This document shows positions 1-9,154 of a stretch of DNA of 64,000 nucleotides, piece by piece. The first letter of the stretch is position 1; every line of letters begins with the position of its first letter. The notes beneath the pieces are model-generated. The model saw only the letters and a list, made by a program, of their open reading frames with translations. It made no database searches and was not told the DNA's origin. The stretch covers positions 1 through 64,000 of the forward strand of contig NZ_QRMP01000004.1 of assembly GCF_003473295.1 (NCBI RefSeq). Reading direction: 5' to 3'. Made by a program: the position numbers and the translations under genes. The stretch is from Parabacteroides sp. AM08-6. Lineage in GTDB: Bacteria > Bacteroidota > Bacteroidia > Bacteroidales > Tannerellaceae.

Positions 1-60
1 AAGGGGCTTTTGATTTTTATTCCTAATGCGTTTGCCCTGTTTCTCCCTACAATTTTTACT

Positions 61-132
61 TTCAATATATGTTGAATATAAAAAGCACATATATGTATCT
101 TTCATTCAACATATATTGAATGAAAGATATAC
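61..132. repeat. Nested AT-rich inverted repeats, possible terminator
   Basis: A 13-bp perfect stem (97-109 with 116-128, six-base loop) lies about 120 bases past the end of the leftward regulator gene. A second, overlapping inverted repeat pairs 61-77 with 104-120 (17 bp, perfect), so two alternative hairpins can form. Read leftwards, a short T-rich run follows, which fits a terminator for the regulator. No gene is seen between 1 and 251. Confidence 0.5.
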
Positions 133-251
133 ATTACTTGAATAAACTTTTGCTTAGGACGAATCCGAAAAAAGGTAGAGACAACAAAATAAAACCATCC
201 ATGCAAATTGACAAAATCTCCGTGTCGTTTTAACATCATTTACATTCGCCG

Positions 252-1388
252 TCAATTTCGTTTGTACTCCGAAGGAATAGTACCAGTATATTTCTGAAAG
301 GCACGACGAAAAGTACTGATAGAATGAAAGCCGGAACGTTCGGCGACCTCCTGTATGCTAGCTTGCGGTTCCGCATCCATCAGCCGTTTGCTTTCCTCTA
401 TGCGGAACTGATTGACGTAATCAGAAAACGACATCCCCAGTTCACGGTTGAAAAGCTGGGAAAGATAAGAACGGCTCATCGGGAAGATACGCTGCAAATC
501 GGTCAAACGCAAATCGTCACGCAAATAGGGTTTTTCCTTCTCAAACCATTGATTAACCTCTTCCGCATAGCGTTTGCTAAGAAGGCCTCGCTGTTCTTCA
601 TCACCGTCATAATCATCACTTTCATCGTCTCCCTGATACGGGAGATTCCAACTGTTTTTAAAAGAATGCTCCAATATGATAGGCTTAAGAAATAAAGCTT
701 TATAAAAGAAATAAAACCAAGTGAGCAGAAGTACCGCCTTGTTGACAACATAAAGTATGAGAATATCCGTAAGCAACAAAATCAAATAAAATCCATACAG
801 GACCATCAAAACAATCATCGTCTTTTTCAGCCAGTCTAAATCATAATCATCAGGGTTCGAGACATTTTCAGAAAGAAAAGCTTTATAATCCCCACTGTAG
901 CGAAGAATTAGATAAACAGGCAACAGCATATAAAACAACGTAAGCAAGAAAAATAATCCACGCATAAATACATCAAAATTGAAGTATTCCAAAAGCTCTT
1001 TTAGCGAATAATAAACATGTATCTCCCCTCCAGACAAACGATAGGCCAAATACATCAGGGATGTCAGAAAAATGGGTGAAATAAAAACAGCAAAACGCTT
1101 TAATGTCAAATAGCCGGGCCGCAAAACTTCGATGACATAACAAGCCAATATAGCTGTAACAAAACAACCGATAATTAATACATCCGGATGAAAAGCTTCT
1201 TTCCCTTCATGCAAATAAAAATTGACGGAAACACGAACGATTGCCATGACGGCCCACAAATACATTGCAAAGCCTAAAATTTTCTTTGCCCGCCTCTCTC
1301 TAGAACGAAGCAGCAAGATTGTTCCGCCAAAAATACAGAACCCTATTATTTGCAAACTCAATAAAAATTGTATTATATCCCACTTCAT
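252..1388 (-). CDS. Membrane-anchored AraC-family transcriptional regulator
   Basis: The protein has 378 residues. The first 250 or so contain about seven hydrophobic segments, starting with residues 5-27, so it should sit in the inner membrane. An acidic linker (rich in Asp/Glu near residues 255-265) leads to a C-terminal AraC/XylS double helix-turn-helix of about 100 residues, with the typical recognition-helix region SGFHSISTFRRAFQKYTG and a PSEYK end. Proteins of this design are common in Bacteroidetes and are thought to sense a membrane or periplasmic signal and act directly on DNA. The divergent neighbour at 1590 encodes a fimbrillin-like lipoprotein, and the intergenic space between them is about 200 bases. 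That makes it a plausible target, but this is inference. The ligand is unknown. Confidence 0.85.
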   Translation of the reverse strand: MKWDIIQFLLSLQIIGFCIFGGTILLLRSRERRAKKILGFAMYLWAVMAIVRVSVNFYLHEGKEAFHPDVLIIGCFVTAILACYVIEVLRPGYLTLKRFAVFISPIFLTSLMYLAYRLSGGEIHVYYSLKELLEYFNFDVFMRGLFFLLTLFYMLLPVYLILRYSGDYKAFLSENVSNPDDYDLDWLKKTMIVLMVLYGFYLILLLTDILILYVVNKAVLLLTWFYFFYKALFLKPIILEHSFKNSWNLPYQGDDESDDYDGDEEQRGLLSKRYAEEVNQWFEKEKPYLRDDLRLTDLQRIFPMSRSYLSQLFNRELGMSFSDYVNQFRIEESKRLMDAEPQASIQEVAERSGFHSISTFRRAFQKYTGTIPSEYKRN

Positions 1389-1589
1389 ATATCTATCTCC
1401 TTTTTACTAAACAATATAAACCCATAAATAGTTGATTTGCACTTTCAGCAGACAATTTGACGCCTCTAAATAATTTGCACCCTATACTTTTATATGATTT
1501 CATCGCGGTTTTAGACCAGATGCCCCTTTCCTTCCGCCAAACCTCCTGATATTTGCAACAGTAAACTTTCTACAAAAATAATATAAAAT

Positions 1590-2525
1590 ATGGACAATTT
1601 ATTCTTATATATAATACTTGTAACAAGCATTCTGAGTTGCACAAATGAAAATGATATAGGAATACTGGAAAATTTCAGCTTAGAAGAAAAACCTTTAATA
1701 ATAGAAACGATGGTTTTAACTACAAAATCCCCTAATTTCATACAAGAATTTAAAGACGGTTCGGTCATCGGCCTGCATATTATTTCTGAAAATACGGAAA
1801 GCTTATACGATAGCATTACAGCGTATAGAAATGTAAGAGCTGAAGCTTTTCTTAATGACGACAAACTAAAATGGGAACAAAGCCCGAAAGTCATGTTAAA
1901 TTCAGAACCGGCAACGGTTTATGCTTATTATCCATATCAACAACAATGCAATTTTAATCCGGAAAATATTCCTGTTAAAATCTCGGCAGACGCATCCCTC
2001 ACAACCGATTATATGTATGGGATGCAAACTTGCGGACAAAAAGCAATAAATAAAATTTCACCGATAGCCTTACTTAGCATGAACCATGCTTTGGCACTCC
2101 TGAATTTTAAGCTCCGCGTAGCACCGGACATTTCTACCTGTTACCTGCTTAACGCCATTCAAATAGGCAACAAAGCAGGAGGAACCGCTTTATGCTTCAG
2201 AGAAACAATGAATATCAAAACCGGAGAAATCAGCGGATGCGCCGGAACAAATGCTTCTACCCGGTTGGAACTGAACTCTCCCCGAATGTTGCAGGCAATT
2301 CCCGGTGAAGCCCAGCAATTAATGGTCATTCCGACAAATCGGATATTTAAAGACGGAGATGTAGAAATTCTATTTGTCATCAACGAAAAAACATTCAAAT
2401 TCAAAATTCCTGCCGGAACAAAGTGGGAAAAAGGATATAAATATATTTACAACTTAACTTTCGACGGACAAAACATTTCGTTGGACCATGTAAGCTTCGA
2501 TGAATGGATTCCGGTCGAAAGTTAG
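1590..2525 (+). CDS. Fimbrillin-like (Mfa/FimB-type) lipoprotein
   Basis: The protein has 311 residues. A short hydrophobic N-terminus ends in a lipobox (ILSC, Cys17), so it is predicted to be an outer-membrane lipoprotein. The body resembles the fimbrillin family of Bacteroidales: an early GSVIGLHI segment, an ATVYAYYPY motif near residues 108-116, a conserved MNHALALLNF segment near residues 165-175, and a C-terminal WEKGYKYIYNLTF strand followed by a DEWIPVES tail. Fimbrillin-family proteins are fimbrial subunits or anchors. A single copy without recognisable partner fimbrial genes suggests an orphan anchor or adhesin. It stands alone and ends in a strong terminator. Family assignment is fairly sure; its cellular role is inferred. 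Confidence 0.75.
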   Translation: MDNLFLYIILVTSILSCTNENDIGILENFSLEEKPLIIETMVLTTKSPNFIQEFKDGSVIGLHIISENTESLYDSITAYRNVRAEAFLNDDKLKWEQSPKVMLNSEPATVYAYYPYQQQCNFNPENIPVKISADASLTTDYMYGMQTCGQKAINKISPIALLSMNHALALLNFKLRVAPDISTCYLLNAIQIGNKAGGTALCFRETMNIKTGEISGCAGTNASTRLELNSPRMLQAIPGEAQQLMVIPTNRIFKDGDVEILFVINEKTFKFKIPAGTKWEKGYKYIYNLTFDGQNISLDHVSFDEWIPVES

Positions 2526-2535
2526 TTAGGATATT

Positions 2536-2618
2536 AAAAACAGCTCCGCCACTATCTCCCTTCAACTTATCGCCACAACACCTCTATTCAATTATTACCC
2601 CTAGGCGGAGCTGTTTTT
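2536..2618 (+). terminator. Rho-independent terminator after the fimbrillin-like gene
   Basis: A perfect 15-bp inverted repeat (2536-2550 with 2604-2618) has a GC-rich core and is followed by a run of T. The loop is unusually long, about 53 bases. Confidence 0.65.
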
Positions 2619-2629
2619 TATTTTTTCCG

Positions 2630-2637
2630 TACATTTG
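2630..2637 (+). promoter_or_regulatory. Bacteroidales -7 element (TACATTTG)
   Basis: A match to TAnnTTTG lies 25 bases before the ATG at 2663, directly after the preceding terminator. The promoter of the broken glycosidase gene therefore looks intact. Confidence 0.5.
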
Positions 2638-2662
2638 TACAAATCCTTAAATACCTCCGGAT

Positions 2663-3681
2663 ATGAATAAAACATTACTATTTCTGGCAACAATAATATT
2701 GCCGGTCCTTGCTTCGGCAAGAGAATGGAAACCACAAGAATGGCCTGTCTTAAAACAGTACGATAGCGAACATCTTTATCAAATGGCATTGCCCATCGGC
2801 GGCATCGGTACAGGAACCGTTTCACTTGGCGGGCGGGGAGAACTGCGAGATTGGGAAATCATAAACATCCCGGCAAAAAAATACAGTACAGTCACAACCG
2901 GAAACAATGCGCCGTTTTTTGCTATTTATACAAAACCTCAAGACGGGAAAGCCTTGACTACTCTTTTGTCCGGTCCGCTTTATTCCCAGGAATATTTACA
3001 TTACGAAGGACGCCCGGTCAATCATCACGGATTTCCACGCTTTTCAGAAGCTTCATTCGATGCGGCTTAGGTTATTTGGGAAACAAGGAGCATATCCGAA
3101 CTACGCTGAAAAGTATCATGAAATATAATTATGTCAAAGATTTCAGTCGTCATTTCAACAATATGCGTTCGTACGTTATGGGAAATGAGTCCGGTCTACT
3201 AATGGCTTCTTGGCCAAACGGTCGTTTGGAAGTTCCTTTCCCCTATTTTGCAGAAGTAATGACGGGATTTGAATATTGTGCGGCTACCGGCATGATATAC
3301 GAAGGAATGGAGAAAGAGGCTTTAACTTGCATACAAGCTGTCCGTGACCGCCACGACGGTGCAAAACGCAATCCTTTCAGTGAACCGGAATGCGGACATC
3401 ATTATGCCCGTTCGATGGCAAGTTGGAGTGCTATTCTCGCTCTAAGCGGTTTTCAGTATTCGGGAGTAGAACAATCCATGTATATAACAGAACAACCGGG
3501 ACGTTATTTCTGGAGTAACGGGTATGCGTGGGGAATTTGTACGGTTTCTCCTTCCGATGTTGTCATTGAAGTTCTGAAAGGTTCCTTAAATCTGAAAAAA
3601 TTAAAAGCCGGCAATAAAAAAGAGATTTCTTTGAAGAATATAACTATCGGGGAAGGGAATAGGCAAACTATTCAGTTATAA
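2663..3681 (+). pseudogene. GH116/DUF608 glycosidase, deleted and frameshifted
   Basis: Two pieces of one gene are joined out of frame. Residues 1-135 from 2663 carry a signal peptide and the N-terminal region of the GH116 (GBA2-like, DUF608) family, with motifs MALPIGGIGTGTVSLGGRGE and GFPRFSEASFDAA, and end at a TAG at 3068-3070. From about 3061 the other frame reads CGLGYLGNKEHIRTTLKSI and continues through EVPFPYFAEVMTGFEYC and the ECGHHYARSMASW region typical of the family's C-terminal catalytic domain, to a stop at 3681. Members usually have 800 or more residues, so roughly 500 middle residues are gone, and the two halves cannot be translated together. It is very probably non-functional. 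The coordinates cover both remnants. Confidence 0.87.
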
Positions 3682-3685
3682 AACA

Positions 3686-3758
3686 AAAGAGAGCGTTACA
3701 AAAGTACTTTATTCCTGTACTTGGCAGAGGAATTAGGTACTTTTGCAACATGCTCTTT
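3686..3758 (+). terminator. Stem-loop after the glycosidase pseudogene
   Basis: An imperfect 22-bp inverted repeat (3686-3707 with 3737-3758) ends in a short T run. It lies between the pseudogene and the convergent antiporter gene and may serve both. Confidence 0.5.
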
Positions 3759-3786
3759 AATCAAAAGTATATGTCAGAGTACGAAT

Positions 3787-5352
3787 TTACACTTTACCGG
3801 AAGTCGGGGAAGAAGTACTTGTCGTACTACTTGTAGTCCCGCTTGTTGCAGATGCGGAAGAACCGGCAGTTGTTCCGGTGGTATCTGCCTGGACAGTTTG
3901 GGCTTCTTCCCAGTGGAACGGTTCGAACTGCGTATTCGGATCTACCCATGTCGGTTTCTTGGATGCGTAAATGATAAACGGGGCAGCAACTACAATAATA
4001 GCACCGATAATCAATACGGCAAACCATACGGTATTATTTCCTGTCGAAATCTGGCTGGGCGGAATAAAGCTCAGAACAAATGCCAACAATGAACCACAGA
4101 AACCCAAACCGCCGATAAACCACATCAGGCCGTTTCCACTCTTACCGATACGGAACGGACGACCGGCTTTTTTCATGCGATAACGCAAAGCGATAGCACC
4201 GGAAAACATCAGCATGTACATAATCAGATAAAGAATAACTGTCAGCTGCGACAAAATTTGATAGAAACTCTGAACGGAAGGCATTACCACGAACAATAAG
4301 CTCAGCAAAGTAACGGCCAGACCCTGTATCAAAAGAATGTTCTTCTGAACACCCAGCTTATTTGTTTTCTGGAAGAACGGAGGTAAATAACCGGCTTTAC
4401 CTACGGCAAAAATACCTTTGGACGGACCGGCAACCCAAGTCAATACACCGGCCAATACACCGAATGCCAAAGCCACCGCAATAATCGGCGACAACCAGGA
4501 AGCATGAATAAACTTAAAATAATTGTCGAAACCGACCAATAGGCTCTGTGTCAAGTTGATGTCTTTTTCCGGAATGATAACACCCAATGCGAATGTACCC
4601 AAAACAAAGATAATAACTGTAATAAGCGCACCGATAAATACGGCTTTCGGATAGTTTTTAGTAGGATTTTCCACATCTTTCACGTGAATACCGCCCATTT
4701 CCATACCGGCATAAAAAAGGAAGATGCTGGACGCCAGAACCAAATTATCGAACTTTGTAAAATCCGGGAAGAACTTACCATGGAAATCCATATTCGAATG
4801 TCCACCCATAGAGAGATAGACAATCCCCAGAATAATCAGCAAAGCTGCTGGAACAATGGTTCCGACAATACCACCGACTTTTGCCACTTTACCGACCCAA
4901 CTCAAGCCTTTCAAGGAAATAAAAGTGGCCAACCAGTAAATAATCAACACCACAACCAACGTGTACATCTTGTTTGAAGCCAATACCATATCATGTGCAT
5001 CGTTCATTCCGATAAATGCAATTGATACGGCACCAAAGGTCAATACGGTAGGATACCAGATTGTACTTTCAATCCATTGTACCCAAATGGCCAGAAAGCC
5101 CCATTTCTTACCGTAGGCCTCGCCTACCCACCGGAAGACTCCACCCTGTTTGTCCTGGAACATAGCGGCCAATTCCGCCGCAACCAGTGAAGTAGGAATC
5201 AGGAATACAACCGCTGCAAACAAGTAATAAAAAGCCGAACTAAGCCCATATACGGCTTCGGCAGGCAGTCCGCGGAGTGAAACGACTGCCGTAACATTCA
5301 TAATCGCAAGAGTAAAGACTCCAAGTTTTACTGCTTTTCCAATATTTGCCAT
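3787..5352 (-). CDS. gadC: Glutamate/gamma-aminobutyrate antiporter GadC
   Basis: The protein has 521 residues and is an APC-superfamily amino-acid permease of about 12 membrane helices. The N-terminus (TLAIMNVTAVVSLRGLP) and the AGPSKGIFAVGKAGYLPPFFQK segment are typical of GadC. It exchanges external glutamate (and in related systems glutamine) for internal GABA, so that decarboxylation in the cytoplasm exports protons. The last 36 residues are almost only Ser, Thr, Gly and Ala, where E. coli GadC carries its pH-sensing C-terminal plug; this tail is odd. Neighbours are a channel, a glutaminase and glutamate decarboxylase, which supports the function. It is divergent from the channel gene across a 200-base gap. 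Confidence 0.92.
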   Translation of the reverse strand: MANIGKAVKLGVFTLAIMNVTAVVSLRGLPAEAVYGLSSAFYYLFAAVVFLIPTSLVAAELAAMFQDKQGGVFRWVGEAYGKKWGFLAIWVQWIESTIWYPTVLTFGAVSIAFIGMNDAHDMVLASNKMYTLVVVLIIYWLATFISLKGLSWVGKVAKVGGIVGTIVPAALLIILGIVYLSMGGHSNMDFHGKFFPDFTKFDNLVLASSIFLFYAGMEMGGIHVKDVENPTKNYPKAVFIGALITVIIFVLGTFALGVIIPEKDINLTQSLLVGFDNYFKFIHASWLSPIIAVALAFGVLAGVLTWVAGPSKGIFAVGKAGYLPPFFQKTNKLGVQKNILLIQGLAVTLLSLLFVVMPSVQSFYQILSQLTVILYLIMYMLMFSGAIALRYRMKKAGRPFRIGKSGNGLMWFIGGLGFCGSLLAFVLSFIPPSQISTGNNTVWFAVLIIGAIIVVAAPFIIYASKKPTWVDPNTQFEPFHWEEAQTVQADTTGTTAGSSASATSGTTSSTTSTSSPTSGKV

Positions 5353-5552
5353 GAATTTTACTATTAAAAAGTGAATTTTGTTTAGTTTAGTTTCGCTTCG
5401 ATATGTCAGTATAACAACTGCTTATTGTGTTAGTTTGTCAACAAGATGTCAAACTTGGTTAATTAACAGATAGGTGTTAAAAACAAAATGTGTCACTTTG
5501 TTGTTTTTCAGCCTAAATAAAAATATGTCTAAACACCTAAATTTTAGAGATA
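5353..5552. promoter_or_regulatory. Divergent control region between gadC and the channel gene
   Basis: The gap is AT-rich and about 200 bases long, and should hold promoters for both directions. An 8-base inverted repeat, TAGGTGTT (5471-5478) and AACACCTA (5532-5539), flanks the channel side and could be an operator. No exact -7 element was found, so promoter positions are not assigned. Confidence 0.35.
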
Positions 5553-6296
5553 ATGAAAACTGCATTCAGTGATTTCTTCTACGAGAAAAAAGGTATTTAC
5601 GGAGTCTTACACATCATGATACTATTGCTTTCCCTTTTTCTCATTGTTGATATTTCTATTGACACTTTCAATAACATTCCATTTATTACGCAACCCTCTT
5701 ACCTGAAAACGCAATTTTGGATTTGTATGTTCTTTATTACTGATTTCGTACTGGAGTTTTTCTTATCAAAACATAAAATACATTATTTACAAACACACTT
5801 AATCTTCCTGCTCGTTTCAATACCCTATCTTAATATTATCAATTATTACGGCTTCACTTTTTCACCGGAAGTAACCTATTTCCTCCGCTTTATTCCGTTG
5901 GTACGAAGCGGGTACGCACTGGCTATCGTGGTAGGTTGGCTAACATCCAATAAAGCTTCCGGTCTGTTCGTATCCTATCTGACAATGCTATTGGCTACTG
6001 TCTATTTTTCCAGCTTGATATTTTTCGTACTCGAACATAAAGTAAACCCGGAAGTACAAGGTTACAACGATGCCCTTTGGTGGGCCTTTATGGATGTGAC
6101 AACCGTTGGTTCCAACGTATATGCCGTAACACCGACAGGGCGGATATTATCGGTTCTATTGGCAGCTTTGGGTATGATGATGTTCCCTATTTTTACAGTC
6201 TATGTCACCAGCTTGGTACAAAATGCCAATAAAAAGAAAGAAGCTTTTTACGAACAGCAACAAAACACCATTACAAGAACACCAGAACAACCTTAA
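5553..6296 (+). CDS. Six-helix voltage-gated-type ion channel with atypical filter
   Basis: The protein has 247 residues. Hydrophobic segments lie near 17-36, 53-71, 82-97, 106-130, 137-160 and 194-223, giving the 6-TM layout of the VIC superfamily. The pore loop reads WWAFMDVTTVGSNVYAVTP, with the selectivity filter at residues 184-188 being TVGSN instead of the usual TVGYG(D). The segment at the S4 position has only two Arg (RFIPLVRS), so strong voltage sensing is not expected. It lies between gadC and the glutaminase gene; a cation path could balance charge or restore membrane potential during acid stress, which is inference. Similar channel genes next to gad genes are known in Bacteroides relatives. 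Ion selectivity is uncertain. Confidence 0.8.
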   Translation: MKTAFSDFFYEKKGIYGVLHIMILLLSLFLIVDISIDTFNNIPFITQPSYLKTQFWICMFFITDFVLEFFLSKHKIHYLQTHLIFLLVSIPYLNIINYYGFTFSPEVTYFLRFIPLVRSGYALAIVVGWLTSNKASGLFVSYLTMLLATVYFSSLIFFVLEHKVNPEVQGYNDALWWAFMDVTTVGSNVYAVTPTGRILSVLLAALGMMMFPIFTVYVTSLVQNANKKKEAFYEQQQNTITRTPEQP

Positions 6297-6302
6297 AGCA
6301 AA

Positions 6303-6343
6303 CGTGCCTCCCTACACTTTGTTGTACAAAGCCGGGAGACACG
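6303..6343. terminator. Bidirectional stem-loop between convergent channel and glsA
   Basis: A 10-bp stem with one mismatch (6303-6312 with 6334-6343) encloses a smaller CTTTG/CAAAG hairpin. It sits between the ends of two convergent genes, 7 bases past the channel stop codon. Confidence 0.5.
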
Positions 6344-6365
6344 CCAACTAAAAGAATAAACCGTT

Positions 6366-7331
6366 TTATTCGGTGATCGTAAACCGGTCACTTCCAAAAA
6401 TGGACAGACCCAGTTTATTCATTATATACTTAATTGCCAACTGAGCTTTTACCGAATTACCGGCACTATCGATAGGAGGAGCAAAGGCTGAAATACCGAA
6501 CAAGCCTGGCATAATCCCCATGACACCACCGCCGACACCGGTCTTTGCAGGGATACCTGATGTGTACAACCAGTCACCTGTATGTTCATAGAAACCGACA
6601 GTAGCTACCAAAGAAGTGATTTTCGGAGATAATTCCGCATCAAACACTTGCTTTTTAGTCAACGGATTCATTCCTTTATTAGCAACTGTAGCAGCCGCAA
6701 CAGACAGTTGTTGGGCAGTAATGCCTAATGAACATTGACGAGTATACAGGTCGAGCGACATATCCGGGTCATCATAAATACGATTATAATTTTTCAATAA
6801 CCAAGCAATAGAGCGGTTGTTGAAATTTGTAGCCGATTCGGATTTGTACAATTCGTCTATCAGTTGAGGGGCACTGCCACACAACTCAGTAATATTCTGC
6901 ACGATAGCATCCCATTTCTTATCCGCATCTCCTATTGGTTGTACCATACTACAAGCAGTAATAGCACCGGCATTTACCAACGGAGTAGACGGATGGTCCT
7001 TTTCCAACAGGATAGCCATAATCGAGTTGAAAGGCAGACCGGTAGCATCAGCTCCAATCATCTCAAGCAACTTTTGTGCACCATACTGGCGAAGGGCCAA
7101 AATAGCAGTATGCACCTTTGAAACGGATTCGATACCGAAACGGTAATCATAATCACCCAGTGTAATAGTCTTACCATCCAATAAGCAAATACTTATACCG
7201 AACAGATTTTTATCGATATTAGCCAAATAAGGAATATAATCCGCATTTTTCCCATCTGTATTCGTTTTGAATGTCTCGTAAGCTTCCTGGGCTATTTCTT
7301 TTATTTGTGAAACGGAAATCGTTTTATTCAT
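6366..7331 (-). CDS. glsA: Glutaminase A
   Basis: The protein has 321 residues, slightly longer than the usual 305-310. It belongs to the serine-dependent beta-lactamase-like glutaminase family, which hydrolyses L-glutamine to glutamate and ammonia. The catalytic SxxK motif is S69-V-S-K72. Other family signatures are the NAGAI segment and AKTGVGGGVMGIMPG near residue 265. It lies downstream of gadB on the same strand, with a terminator-like hairpin between them. In the cytoplasm it would supply both ammonia, which takes up protons, and glutamate for the decarboxylase, so glutamine alone could drive acid resistance. Confidence 0.93.
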   Translation of the reverse strand: MNKTISVSQIKEIAQEAYETFKTNTDGKNADYIPYLANIDKNLFGISICLLDGKTITLGDYDYRFGIESVSKVHTAILALRQYGAQKLLEMIGADATGLPFNSIMAILLEKDHPSTPLVNAGAITACSMVQPIGDADKKWDAIVQNITELCGSAPQLIDELYKSESATNFNNRSIAWLLKNYNRIYDDPDMSLDLYTRQCSLGITAQQLSVAAATVANKGMNPLTKKQVFDAELSPKITSLVATVGFYEHTGDWLYTSGIPAKTGVGGGVMGIMPGLFGISAFAPPIDSAGNSVKAQLAIKYIMNKLGLSIFGSDRFTITE

Positions 7332-7369
7332 AAATTATATTATTAATGCTTTTTATGACTCTGAATAAA

Positions 7370-7404
7370 AGAGTCCTCAGCCCACCAGGTGCTGAGGATA
7401 CTCT
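7370..7404 (-). terminator. Terminator between gadB and glsA
   Basis: The arms AGAGT-CCTCAGC (7370-7381) and GCTGAGG-at-ACTCT (7391-7404) pair with a two-base bulge. On the minus strand a T-rich stretch follows. It may terminate or attenuate gadB transcription before glsA. Confidence 0.6.
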
Positions 7405-7428
7405 TGAGTATATATATAGCCAACAGAA

Positions 7429-8865
7429 TTACTTTTTGCAAGACACACCTGTATGAGTAAACACAGAACCTTTTACTTCCAGATTCTTGTCTTGTGCAAT
7501 ACGTGTAGGAGTAGGATATTCCAATTTTTCCAGTTCTGTTATAGCAGCATTGATATCGTTCAGTAGCATATCGGCCATATCACGGCTAAATCCCTGACGG
7601 GCAACAATACGCATAACTACATAACTTTCAAGATTGTTAGGCAAGGTGTAAGCCGGAACCATCCAACCGCTTTGTTTCAATTTATCTTGCAAATCGTACA
7701 AAGTCCATTTTGCCTGCTTTGCATAATCCGGTTTCAGATACCAGATAAACAGAGGGTTCACTACTTCATTGCTGTAATTTACAAACGGAGCCATTTTGCC
7801 GATTTCATCATGCAAATATTGAGTAATCTCCATACTGTTTTGCTGAATAGCCTTGTATCCTTCAAAGCCAAGACGGATAAACTGGTAATACTGTCCGAGA
7901 ATTTGTGCGGCAGGACGAGAGAAATTCAAGCCAACCTGCGTAATATTAGCACCCAGATAATTTACACTGAAAGACATAGAGTCGGGCAAATAAGATTTAT
8001 CTTTCCATACTACCCAGCCTAATCCCGGGTAAACCAAACCGAACTTATGTCCGGAAGTACTGATGGAAAGTACCCATTTCAGACGGAAATCCCACTTCAA
8101 TTCCGGTTTCAGGAACGGAAGAATAAAACCGCCGGAAGCAGCATCCACGTGAATAGGAATGTCATATCCGGTTTTTGCATTATAAGCATCAAGAGCTTTA
8201 TCCAATGCTTCAACATCATCATTCAGCCCTGTCCATGTAACCCCTTGGATAGGAACGATACAAATCGTATTTTCATCACACATTTTCAATGCTTCTTCCG
8301 GGTCAAGAGTAGTCTTGTCCAAGGTCAGAGAAACCTGACGCATCTCAATCTGCCAAAGCTGGGCAAACTTTTCCCATACAACCTGGAAACCGGTAGAGAT
8401 AATGAAATTAGGTTTATCTACAGGCTTACCGGCGGCCAATCTCTTTTTACGCCAACGCAGCCATGCTGCAACACCACCCAGCATACATGCTTCGGACGAA
8501 CCGATAGCTAACGCACCGGCTTTCCATTTTGCCTGCTCGGGGGTATTCCACAAATTAGCCACAATGTTAATACATTTAGCATTCATAACGGCAATACGCG
8601 GATACTCTGTTTCATCAATGTAGTTGATACTAATTGCCTCATTCATCAGCTTAGTTGCATAATCATCCATGTAAGTGGTCACAAATGTTGCCAGGTTCAG
8701 ACGGGGCTGAGTCTGTGCATACGTTTCATCTTTTACCATCTGATAAGCAATTTCCGGAGTTGTAGGTCCATCAGGAATTTTGTCTACCGGAGAGGCTTGC
8801 AACATCTTTTCCGAGCCAAAAATCGCTGTTTTGGCATCACCTTTTCTAAAATTAGAATCTTCCAT
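7429..8865 (-). CDS. gadB: Glutamate decarboxylase
   Basis: The protein has 478 residues from the ATG at 8865. This start is preferred because the family N-terminus (MEDSNFRKGD) begins here; the in-frame extension to 9015 has no family similarity and would give 528 residues. It is a fold-type I PLP enzyme converting glutamate to GABA and CO2 while consuming a cytoplasmic proton. The PLP lysine is K274 in SGHKFGLVYPGLGW, and HVDAASGGF carries the cofactor-binding Asp. The C-terminal HTGVSCKK tail resembles the pH-responsive tail of bacterial GadB. With GadC and glutaminase it forms the acid-resistance system. Confidence 0.95.
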   Translation of the reverse strand: MEDSNFRKGDAKTAIFGSEKMLQASPVDKIPDGPTTPEIAYQMVKDETYAQTQPRLNLATFVTTYMDDYATKLMNEAISINYIDETEYPRIAVMNAKCINIVANLWNTPEQAKWKAGALAIGSSEACMLGGVAAWLRWRKKRLAAGKPVDKPNFIISTGFQVVWEKFAQLWQIEMRQVSLTLDKTTLDPEEALKMCDENTICIVPIQGVTWTGLNDDVEALDKALDAYNAKTGYDIPIHVDAASGGFILPFLKPELKWDFRLKWVLSISTSGHKFGLVYPGLGWVVWKDKSYLPDSMSFSVNYLGANITQVGLNFSRPAAQILGQYYQFIRLGFEGYKAIQQNSMEITQYLHDEIGKMAPFVNYSNEVVNPLFIWYLKPDYAKQAKWTLYDLQDKLKQSGWMVPAYTLPNNLESYVVMRIVARQGFSRDMADMLLNDINAAITELEKLEYPTPTRIAQDKNLEVKGSVFTHTGVSCKK

Positions 8866-9154
8866 GTCTTTTTTGTTTTTAATTATTAATGGCGTTATCG
8901 ACATATTTCGGTCGATTGTATGGCAAAAACAGCTACTATTCGCAATTGTTCTGCGAATTTGGTTAAACATGCAATATTTGGGGTTTATTAAAATAATGTT
9001 ATAAAAGAGTGCCAAAAACTACGCGTATTTTAACCTAAAAGCCAAATGTTAATACATTTTAGAAGTATATAAGACGAAAAAGTGAACATTTGTTATTCAG
9101 TATTGTTTCAGTACAATAAATCGCTCATTAGCGCATTCACAAAACTAAACGATT

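Noticed and set aside
2851..3681. Second half of the glycosidase remnant as an independent gene
   Set aside because: Its first 70 residues are an out-of-frame reading of the N-terminal half; only the part from about 3061 has family similarity.
8866..9015. N-terminal extension of gadB to 9015
   Set aside because: The added 50 residues do not resemble the family, whose proteins start at the MEDSN methionine.
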